From: a virus | Virus record (IMG/VR): IMGVR_UViG_3300025120_000044 | Location: 1-62,901 of that record | Strand: one strand, 5' to 3' | DNA: 62,901 bases | Part shown: piece by piece, positions 55,051 through 61,291 of the stretch | Layout: each line of letters begins with the position of its first letter | Position numbering within the stretch: position 1 is the first letter of the stretch | The notes under the pieces: generated by a model | Database searches by the model: none | The model's input: only the letters and a program-made list of their open reading frames with translations | What the model was told of the DNA's origin: nothing | Program-made: the position numbers and the translations under genes

Positions 55051-55083
55051 ACTTAATTAATCCATAACCACAAGGAGGTAACT

Positions 55084-55515
55084 ATGGGACTTGACGCATA
55101 TGCTGGCTTTCAAGAGCCAACACAAAAACGCAACGACAATGTTGTAGAACTAAATGACAACATCGGTGCACGACAAGAGCAGGAATTCTACTGGCGTAAA
55201 CACGCTAGGCTTCAACAGTACATGATGGAGTTGTACGACAAGAAGCACGACGGCCCGGCTCGGGGTGAACGACAGGGAATGATGGACTCATTCAATGGCG
55301 GAAAACTACTCGTGTTAGATCGAATTGACATCGAAGAACTACAGCTGTTGATACAAGATGATAACTTACCCTTCTGTCCAGATGGTTTCTTTTGGGGACA
55401 TCAGTTCCAAGAAGAATCAATGAAAGAGTACAAACAGCAAGACTTACAGTTCTGCGAGAAAGCTCTGACTTGGATAGACGAAGGTAAAACAGTTTGGTAC
55501 GACTGTTCATGGTAA
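55084..55515 (+). CDS. Conserved phage protein (MGLDAYA family)
   Basis: The 143-residue protein begins MGLDAYA and contains EFYWRKHARLQQYMMELY (about 34-51), LDRIDIEELQLL and a WIDEGKTVWYDCSW C-terminus. This matches a family widespread in cyanophages and other marine phages, sometimes mislabelled phosphoglycerate kinase; function unknown. It starts behind AAGGAGG. Confidence 0.8.
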   Translation: MGLDAYAGFQEPTQKRNDNVVELNDNIGARQEQEFYWRKHARLQQYMMELYDKKHDGPARGERQGMMDSFNGGKLLVLDRIDIEELQLLIQDDNLPFCPDGFFWGHQFQEESMKEYKQQDLQFCEKALTWIDEGKTVWYDCSW

Positions 55516-55525
55516 AGGAGGAACT

Positions 55526-55678
55526 ATGATTAAAGACTATTTTAGATCGGTATTGATGGGTACGGGCGTTCTGTTCGTACTCTTCGGTATCGCAACGAGT
55601 ATTCAATACTCACTCATACTACTCGGTGTCGGGGTCGGCATCGGTTCAATATTGTATTTACTATGGAGGTTACTATGA
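55526..55678 (+). CDS. Small two-helix membrane protein
   Basis: The 50-residue protein has a short basic start (MIKDYFRS) and two hydrophobic stretches (about 9-25 and 30-47), the second Gly/Val-rich. A strong AAAGGAGG precedes the ATG, and the stop overlaps the next start as ATGA. Function unknown. Confidence 0.7.
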   Translation: MIKDYFRSVLMGTGVLFVLFGIATSIQYSLILLGVGVGIGSILYLLWRLL

Positions 55679-55827
55679 ATGCAAATATAGTTAGTGCGCT
55701 GACAACAGCGCTCTGGATATTAATAGAACTTATACAGTTCGGTTACATGGCTTATCTAGCCTGGAGGAATAAAGATGTTACTAGTAGGAATACTGTCGGC
55801 GCTGGGTCTGTTAATCCTAGCACTTAA
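55675..55827 (+). CDS. Small single-helix membrane protein
   Basis: The 50-residue protein has a hydrophobic N-terminal segment (about 5-29, ALTTALWILIELIQFGYMAYLA) and a polar tail. A GGAGG lies 4 bp before its ATG. It overlaps the next gene by 53 bp in another frame; the ATGA junction with the previous gene supports it as real. Confidence 0.6.
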   Translation: MNANIVSALTTALWILIELIQFGYMAYLAWRNKDVTSRNTVGAGSVNPST

Positions 55828-56107
55828 AGCAGGCGGCAAGAAGGCTATCGGTCACGATATCTTTGTTGACGTTTTGATCACAGTCACATTGATGGTGTGC
55901 TTTTACGGCACATTCAGCGGTATGACTGCAGCAATGATGGGCGGTTTGTGTGCGTCTGTTGTCTTGTTCATTATGAAAAAGACGATGGTGCACGAGAAAC
56001 TGACTATCGAAAAGAGCGAACGGGTTGTAATGACTACACCTGTTCAAATTAAAATACCTACAGTCAAAACTAAGTGGAAGACTGTAGAACCAGAATGGAG
56101 GAGTTAA
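55775..56107 (+). CDS. Membrane protein, three hydrophobic segments
   Basis: The 110-residue protein has hydrophobic stretches at about 2-18, 32-46 and 49-67 and a basic, probably cytoplasmic tail (MKKTMVHEKLTIEKSERVV). It follows GGAGG and precedes the AAA ATPase by 4 bp. It is the third membrane protein in a row, suggesting a membrane complex that may be served by the MoxR-VWA pair. Confidence 0.72.
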   Translation: MLLVGILSALGLLILALKAGGKKAIGHDIFVDVLITVTLMVCFYGTFSGMTAAMMGGLCASVVLFIMKKTMVHEKLTIEKSERVVMTTPVQIKIPTVKTKWKTVEPEWRS

Positions 56108-56111
56108 TATC

Positions 56112-57128
56112 ATGCAAACCATTAATCCACAATCACTTATAAGCGAATTGAAAGACGCCGTTAAAGCTGGCTATCCAGCTATGGTCTGGGGTGGCCCAGG
56201 TATCGGTAAGTCTGACATACCCGCGCAAGTAGCCGCCGAAATGAATATGAACATTATTGATTTTCGTGCAAACTTATTTGACCCAGTAGATGTCAGAGGT
56301 ATACCGTATCTAGCGCAAGCTAATGCAGAATCTACCAAGTACACGTCATGGGCTGTACCCGATGTGTTTCCTATCGCAGAACGCGACGGCGACAGAGGTA
56401 TCTTGTTTATCGACGAGTTACCAACCGCACCACCAGCAACGCAGAATGCGTTCTTGCAATTATTGCTAAACCGTAGATTGGGTGATTATGAGCTCCCAGT
56501 AGGCTGGGCAATACTATGTGCCGGTAATAGACTAACTGACGCAGCAGCTGTATATCAGATGCCATCGCCAGTTAGAAACAGACTAGCTCATTACGAACTA
56601 GAACCAACGTTGGACGACTGGGTTCAGTGGGCTCACCAAAATGATATCGACACAGATCTCATTTCGTTTATCCAATACAGACCTGGACTTCTGTCCAATT
56701 TTGATGCGGATGAGTACGCTTTCCCAACACCACGTGCATGGTCTATGGTCAGCAAAAAGCTCAAGCGAGCAAATACTGACCCAACTAGATTGTTCTACGG
56801 TGTAGCTTCGTTAGTTGGCGACGGTGCAGCCGGCGAGTTTGTAGCCTTTAGAGATATCGCAAGCAAACTGCCTGATATTGATGTGCTTATCAAAGACCCA
56901 TCAAAGTACAAGCGTGACGATAACCCAGCGTTATTGTATGCCCTGGCTAATGCAGTTGCAGCTAGAGCTGCTAATGACACGATGGACAACATCATGAAAC
57001 TAGCCGACAAGTTAGTCGTAGAGTATCAAGTTGTTCTAGTAAAGGGCTGTCTTGCAAGAGACAAAGAGCTCAGACAGCATCCAGCTATTCGTAACTGGAT
57101 CACTAAAAATGCTAACGTTATACTATAG
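56112..57128 (+). CDS. MoxR-type AAA+ ATPase
   Basis: The 338-residue protein has Walker A GGPGIGKS (27-34), Walker B ILFIDELPTAP (97-107), sensor 1 in AILCAGNRLTD, and Arg-finger region PSPVRNRLAHYEL. MoxR ATPases act with VWA-domain partners as chaperones or to insert metal cofactors; a VWA gene lies one gene downstream. It follows GGAGGAG. Role in the phage cycle unknown. Confidence 0.9.
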   Translation: MQTINPQSLISELKDAVKAGYPAMVWGGPGIGKSDIPAQVAAEMNMNIIDFRANLFDPVDVRGIPYLAQANAESTKYTSWAVPDVFPIAERDGDRGILFIDELPTAPPATQNAFLQLLLNRRLGDYELPVGWAILCAGNRLTDAAAVYQMPSPVRNRLAHYELEPTLDDWVQWAHQNDIDTDLISFIQYRPGLLSNFDADEYAFPTPRAWSMVSKKLKRANTDPTRLFYGVASLVGDGAAGEFVAFRDIASKLPDIDVLIKDPSKYKRDDNPALLYALANAVAARAANDTMDNIMKLADKLVVEYQVVLVKGCLARDKELRQHPAIRNWITKNANVIL

Positions 57129-57136
57129 GAGGATTT

Positions 57137-57790
57137 ATGAAAACAGTTAGATTATCGAGTAATTTAAAATACGACATTCAAAGGGTAGCAGAGAACAAAT
57201 TCAACAAAGCTAACCCTAAGAAAGACTATCCCAGCGACGGTATGCAGTTGTTTATAGACGAAGGCTATCAACTAAAGATAGACAAGACTGTTAAACACTT
57301 CAAAGACGTATGGGGTTTCGAAATGTCCACAACAAAGGCAAGAGAGTTAGTTATATCTAGTACTCATTACCTTGTGGATGAAGACGGCGACGAAGAAGAA
57401 CGTGATAAATCTTATACTTTGACATTACCTGATATACCTGTACCCAACACTCTGTTGCGGTACGGTGATTCAATGCGTGTGGAAGTCAAACCCGACAACG
57501 CAACGTTTTTGGCTTGTATTGAGATTGAAATGTACAACTCTAAGATATCTGACAACTTATACAGTTACAGAAATAACATTAGACAAGTATTAGATCGTTT
57601 TACTACCCTTAACCAGCTGATTAAAGCTGCACCTTATATGAAGGATCTTGTACCGCAAGAAAGACTGCAAAAAATGCACGAAGTAGATGACCGCTCTGGT
57701 CGTCGTGCACAACAAGCAGAGCTAGCGGATAACGAGTTATCTGAATTACGAGAAGTGCTGCTTGAAGACGCATTACTTGGAGACGACTAA
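57137..57790 (+). CDS. Unknown protein, relative of the 58907 gene product
   Basis: The 217-residue protein begins VRLSSNLKYDIQ, has a central beta segment (PDIPVPNTLLRYGDSMRVEV) and ends ELREVLLEDALLGDD. The protein from 58907 shares the same start (VRMTKELKAQL) and ending (EFNEVMLESTLLGDN). Its last base overlaps the start of the VWA gene. Paralogues flanking a MoxR-VWA pair could be substrates or adaptors. Confidence 0.75.
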   Translation: MKTVRLSSNLKYDIQRVAENKFNKANPKKDYPSDGMQLFIDEGYQLKIDKTVKHFKDVWGFEMSTTKARELVISSTHYLVDEDGDEEERDKSYTLTLPDIPVPNTLLRYGDSMRVEVKPDNATFLACIEIEMYNSKISDNLYSYRNNIRQVLDRFTTLNQLIKAAPYMKDLVPQERLQKMHEVDDRSGRRAQQAELADNELSELREVLLEDALLGDD

Positions 57791-58893
57791 TGAATCCATT
57801 ATTCGTAAAAGCTAGATCAAGACTAATCCTTGACAATCCATTCTTTGGCACACTGTGTCTTCGACTCAAAGCTGTTGAGTTCGAAGAAGAAACAGGTGCA
57901 ACGGATGGTGTCCATTTGTTTTACAACCCTAAGTGGTTCGAGAAACTTACGGACATGGAAAGGATTGGCTTCTTGGCCCACGAAGTTATGCACGTTGTAT
58001 TTCTACATATTACACGTAGAGACAATCGACATGCTACCAAATGGAACGTAGCTTGTGACTATGCAATTAATAATTACTTAGTCGCAGAAGGTTTTATTTT
58101 GCCAAAAGGCGGTCTTGTGGATGCGCAGTACAATGATATGACTGCGGAAGCTATCTACAGTATGTTACCCGAACCCGACAAAGGTTGGGATAATATATCA
58201 GTAGATTTTGGTAAATGCGGTGGAGTTATGGACCACCCTGGCACAGATGGCACAGCCGGTAAAACCGGCGCCATCGAGGCTGGCCTGACTGTAGCAATAC
58301 ATCAGGCTGCCGAAGCGGCCAAAGCCCAAGGTAAGCTATCTGGTAACTTAGAGTCTATAGTATCTGATGTTACCGATCCCAAAGTGGATTGGAAACAGGT
58401 ACTAGCTAGGTTCTTACGTGCTAACAACAAGTCTGACTTTACATGGGTCAGACCTAACAGACGATTTATCGGTAGAGGCTTGTATCTACCTTCTTTACAC
58501 AATCCTTGTCTAGAAGAGATTGTTATTGCAGTAGATACATCTGGCTCTGTTAGCGAAGAAGAGCTCACGCAATTCACAACAGAAACATCGTATATCTTAC
58601 ACGAGCTCGCCCCAGAGCGAGTGCAGTTCTTGCAATGCGATGCGGAAATTAACGAGGCAACGGAGTACACCCGCGAATCGTTACCACTAAAAGTATCTTA
58701 CAAAGGCAGAGGTGGCACTAGGTTCTCACCGGTGATTGACTACGTCAACGAGCACCATCCTAATGCAGCTGCACTAGTATACTTAACCGATCTAGGTTCT
58801 GACGATTTTGGCGACAAACCCCAATATCCAGTTCTATGGGTCACAACAGATATGACTTCTGCTCCTTACGGCGAAGTCATTAAAATACAATAA
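57790..58893 (+). CDS. Metallopeptidase-like plus VWA protein (DUF2201)
   Basis: The 367-residue protein fuses an N-terminal zinc-peptidase-like domain with HEVMH (64-68, within FLAHEVMHVVFLH) and a C-terminal VWA-like domain with a MIDAS motif DTSGS (249-253) and YLTDLGSDDFG. This is the DUF2201 architecture that pairs with MoxR ATPases in bacteria. All HExxH and MIDAS residues are intact. The complex could remodel a host or virion protein. Confidence 0.9.
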   Translation: MNPLFVKARSRLILDNPFFGTLCLRLKAVEFEEETGATDGVHLFYNPKWFEKLTDMERIGFLAHEVMHVVFLHITRRDNRHATKWNVACDYAINNYLVAEGFILPKGGLVDAQYNDMTAEAIYSMLPEPDKGWDNISVDFGKCGGVMDHPGTDGTAGKTGAIEAGLTVAIHQAAEAAKAQGKLSGNLESIVSDVTDPKVDWKQVLARFLRANNKSDFTWVRPNRRFIGRGLYLPSLHNPCLEEIVIAVDTSGSVSEEELTQFTTETSYILHELAPERVQFLQCDAEINEATEYTRESLPLKVSYKGRGGTRFSPVIDYVNEHHPNAAALVYLTDLGSDDFGDKPQYPVLWVTTDMTSAPYGEVIKIQ

Positions 58894-58906
58894 CACGGAG
58901 GTTATT

Positions 58907-59788
58907 ATGGCATCAGTAAGAATGACTAAAGAGCTAAAAGCTCAACTAACGGACGCGTACCGTAAGCAGTGTCAAACTGCTTACAACACGCAGTTCAACG
59001 TAGAAGATACAGTAAATGAAATTGTAGAGTCTATTCAAGACTCAGACGCAATGGATTTTGCTATGTTGGTAGAAACAGCTGAAAACTTTGAAAAGCTCAT
59101 GAGAGCCCACTCTAATAAGTATCAGCATTTACAGAACAACTCTGGCTATAGGCACATAGATGGTTCTATTAACAATATGCAACAAGGCTATAACGAGAAG
59201 GTAGAAGAATGTAATCCTATCAAAAAGACTACTAAACTATATCTTGTTTGTAACAAAGGTCGAATGCTTTCAGACAACCTAAAACCAATACAAGATTGGC
59301 ATGCTACTTACACTGACAAGTGGGACAGCAGCCAAAAGAATGAGTCAGAGACTTATGTAGAAGGTGATGTCTTATTTATTCATGACTTTGGTGAAAACCC
59401 GGTGTATTTACCTTATTACACAAGCGGCGAAGAACAGAATTATCATTCAAAAGAAGATTATTCACCTTCGGCATCTTTGGCTGTTCTGATATCAGATCCA
59501 GCTATGTGTGATAAACTAGAATCTATACCTATGGCAAAGCAGAAAGTAAGCGACATGGTTAAAAAGTTTGAAGACTTTGTAGAACCACAAACAACTCTTA
59601 AAAAATTCTTAGAAGAATTTCCTGGCGGTAAATCATTAGTACCAAGCGAGAAGCTACAAGCTATGGCTGCACCTGCTAAGAAAAAAGAGGTAACAGCTAA
59701 AGTAACTGCTGATGACTTATTGACACCCGAGTTAAAACAAGAGTTTAATGAGGTTATGCTAGAATCTACACTATTGGGGGATAACTAA
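58907..59788 (+). CDS. Unknown protein, relative of the 57137 gene product
   Basis: The 293-residue protein shares its N- and C-terminal motifs with the 57137 product and has a longer middle and a Lys/Ala-rich linker (APAKKKEVTAKVTADD) before the common ending. It lies 13 bp after the VWA gene, behind GGAGG. The repeated LLGD ending may be a recognition tag for the MoxR-VWA machine, which is speculative. Confidence 0.72.
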   Translation: MASVRMTKELKAQLTDAYRKQCQTAYNTQFNVEDTVNEIVESIQDSDAMDFAMLVETAENFEKLMRAHSNKYQHLQNNSGYRHIDGSINNMQQGYNEKVEECNPIKKTTKLYLVCNKGRMLSDNLKPIQDWHATYTDKWDSSQKNESETYVEGDVLFIHDFGENPVYLPYYTSGEEQNYHSKEDYSPSASLAVLISDPAMCDKLESIPMAKQKVSDMVKKFEDFVEPQTTLKKFLEEFPGGKSLVPSEKLQAMAAPAKKKEVTAKVTADDLLTPELKQEFNEVMLESTLLGDN

Positions 59789-59970
59789 TGCAAGCAGAAC
59801 AAACAATATGGCAATACAATTCAGAATATTCATATGAAGCTAATATGAATAGTTGGAGAGACGCGGCTAATTTCGAGCGTAAGCAATACCAAGAGGCGTT
59901 GCTTACCGAAGAACAAGCCGAAATGAAATTCCAAGAATATTATCCAAGGAGTGATTATGAGTGCAATTAA
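59788..59970 (+). CDS. Small acidic protein
   Basis: The 60-residue protein is rich in Glu, Tyr and Gln and predicted helical. Its ATG overlaps the preceding stop (TAATG), and it overlaps the next gene by 14 bp. Function unknown. Confidence 0.65.
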   Translation: MQAEQTIWQYNSEYSYEANMNSWRDAANFERKQYQEALLTEEQAEMKFQEYYPRSDYECN

Positions 59971-60148
59971 GAATTATATGTTTGACGTTGGTGAATATGC
60001 TGCAACAAACGGCATAAAAGCTGCTATGAGCAAATTCATAGAAACAGAAGACAACGTTAAGTCATGTATTATATTTTCTTTTGCTTTTGACGGCAATTGG
60101 GAACAGTTTATTGCTGAAGGTAATTGGGAGCCGCCAGCAGTTCACTAA
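59957..60148 (+). CDS. Small protein, last gene of rightward block
   Basis: The 63-residue protein starts at ATG 59957 after AAGGAG; a GTG at 59951 would be too close to the site. It has amphipathic helices and a Phe/Trp-rich C-terminus (IIFSFAFDGNWEQF). A strong terminator follows. Function unknown. Confidence 0.65.
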   Translation: MSAIKNYMFDVGEYAATNGIKAAMSKFIETEDNVKSCIIFSFAFDGNWEQFIAEGNWEPPAVH

Positions 60149-60170
60149 CATGCCAAGGAGTGGCATTAGT

Positions 60171-60214
60171 ATAGCCCAAGTTTCGGTGTCCCGTCTTGGG
60201 CTATGCGCTTTTAG
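60171..60214. terminator. Bidirectional intrinsic terminator
   Basis: ATAGCCCAAG (60171-60180) pairs perfectly over 10 bp with CTTGGGCTAT (60195-60204), followed by GCGCTTTT. It separates the rightward block from the convergent gene ending at 60216. Confidence 0.85.
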
Positions 60215-60215
60215 T

Positions 60216-60626
60216 TTACGATACGTAAACCCAAATTTCTAGCGTACCAGATACAACATCGCCTGCTGGAGCTACTTCACAGATGATATCAATTGTATCG
60301 TCTGCAGCGTAGTTCACAGGAGCTATGTCAGCGTCTTTTTGATCGCCACCACCAGCTTGTCCACATGTAGATGCAGCAATGTACTTATCAGTATCACTAC
60401 CATCTCCAACACCCCAGACAAGGCCTGTGCCAGTATCAAGATCACTAGAAACGATTTTTACATCATGTACTGTTTCACCAGCAAAAACGTCTACCATTTT
60501 AAAGACGTCAGCTGCGTTTGGTGCTGCAGTTAATGTAATTTTAGAATATCTAACACCTAAAGCTCCGCTTGGGAAAGGCTTAAATGATTGATTTCCAGCT
60601 ACCATGTCACTTGTAAAAGTTGCCAT
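60216..60626 (-). CDS. Isolated structural-type protein (decoration/fibre-like)
   Basis: The 136-residue protein is beta-rich with Ala/Gly/Asp (MVAGNQSFKPFPSGALGVRYSKITLTAAPNAADVFKMVDV), the composition of phage head-decoration or surface proteins. It is the only leftward gene between 53.6 kb and the right end, with its own divergent promoter region and terminator, so it is probably expressed separately from the late block. Confidence 0.65.
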   Translation of the reverse strand: MATFTSDMVAGNQSFKPFPSGALGVRYSKITLTAAPNAADVFKMVDVFAGETVHDVKIVSSDLDTGTGLVWGVGDGSDTDKYIAASTCGQAGGGDQKDADIAPVNYAADDTIDIICEVAPAGDVVSGTLEIWVYVS

Positions 60627-60723
60627 AATATTTCTCCGTTTGTGTTATTACCCATTATTAGGTAATATCTATAGTCATAAAGACAAATAGGATGTTTGTC
60701 AAATTTAATTAAGGAGTAATTAG
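60627..60723. promoter_or_regulatory. Divergent control region with two dyads
   Basis: The 97-bp gap between divergent genes carries ATTACC/GGTAAT (60647-60666) and GACAAA/TTTGTC (60682-60700), both perfect 6-bp inverted repeats. They are candidate operators for the ribbon-helix-helix regulator encoded at 60933. An AAGGAG site precedes 60724. Confidence 0.5.
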
Positions 60724-60936
60724 ATGCCCCCATCACATGTATATGTAAAACGTAACCCGTTGCACCCTTATACATACAATAACCCTGACGATTTACCATA
60801 TATCCAATGGAAATATGTCCGCATATCCGTTGCTTACACTATGTATACCAGTAAGCAAATAGGTTGGGAACGCGCAAAGCGTTCAGAATACGAAGAATGG
60901 TGTACAGCAATGATTAAGTTCAAGGAGGAACTATGA
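60724..60936 (+). CDS. Hypothetical protein, first gene of replication block
   Basis: The 70-residue protein is rich in Tyr and basic residues (KYVRISVAYTMYTSKQIGWERAKRSEYEEW). No family recognised. It overlaps the regulator gene by 4 bp (ATGA). Confidence 0.65.
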   Translation: MPPSHVYVKRNPLHPYTYNNPDDLPYIQWKYVRISVAYTMYTSKQIGWERAKRSEYEEWCTAMIKFKEEL

Positions 60937-61109
60937 AACTAAATATAACAACTAAAAAAGCAAATACAGCTGGTGTCCAATTTAGGATTGACCCAGATAC
61001 TAAGAAAAAACTTACAGCCTTAAAAAAGTTCTATGGCGTAGGTACAGGCGAATTGATTAAACAAATGATTGTGCAATGCCATGAATCATTATCGGAGGTA
61101 GACAAATGA
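60933..61109 (+). CDS. Ribbon-helix-helix (CopG/Arc-like) regulator
   Basis: The 58-residue protein shows an RHH layout: a basic arm, strand GVQFRID (14-20), helix PDTKKKLTALKKFYG (21-35), turn VGTGE and second helix LIKQMIVQCHESL. RHH dimers bind DNA through the paired strands and usually repress their own operon. The dyads upstream at 60647-60700 are the obvious targets. It has a GGAGG site and ATGA overlaps on both sides. Confidence 0.7.
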   Translation: MKLNITTKKANTAGVQFRIDPDTKKKLTALKKFYGVGTGELIKQMIVQCHESLSEVDK

Positions 61110-61291
61110 AATATCCTACTAATCAAATAGACTTTGATAACTTACAAATTAACATCGTTGATCAGTTTTTAATTAGAACATGTAAAGACGAACTTGCAGT
61201 CGATCAGCTACAAGCTTGGGACAGAATAAAAGACCTTGCTCGCAAAGGTATGGTTGCAGAAAAATACACAAAAGAATGGGAACAAAAATGA
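61106..61291 (+). CDS. Small protein preceding polA
   Basis: The 61-residue acidic, helical protein (MKYPTNQIDFDNLQINIVDQF start) has ATGA overlaps with both the regulator gene and polA. Function unknown; the position suggests a replication accessory. Confidence 0.65.
   Translation: MKYPTNQIDFDNLQINIVDQFLIRTCKDELAVDQLQAWDRIKDLARKGMVAEKYTKEWEQK

Larger units (their letters stand above)
54503..55083. other. 581-bp non-coding region (candidate origin or control region)
   Basis: No frame here has a ribosome site and protein-like composition. It contains a dense cluster of GGAACC/GTTCCAC motifs (54627-54908), a perfect TATAAT (54796-54801) inside the cluster, a GCAGCAT/ATGCTGC dyad (54922-54940) and a GGCCAG/CTGGCC hairpin (55031-55050) before the next gene. 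Replication origin, partition-like site or a complex promoter are the main possibilities. Confidence 0.6.

Noticed and set aside
54813-55052. Minus-strand frame opposite the 55 kb leader
   Set aside because: No ribosome site and no protein-like pattern; it crosses two inverted repeats.
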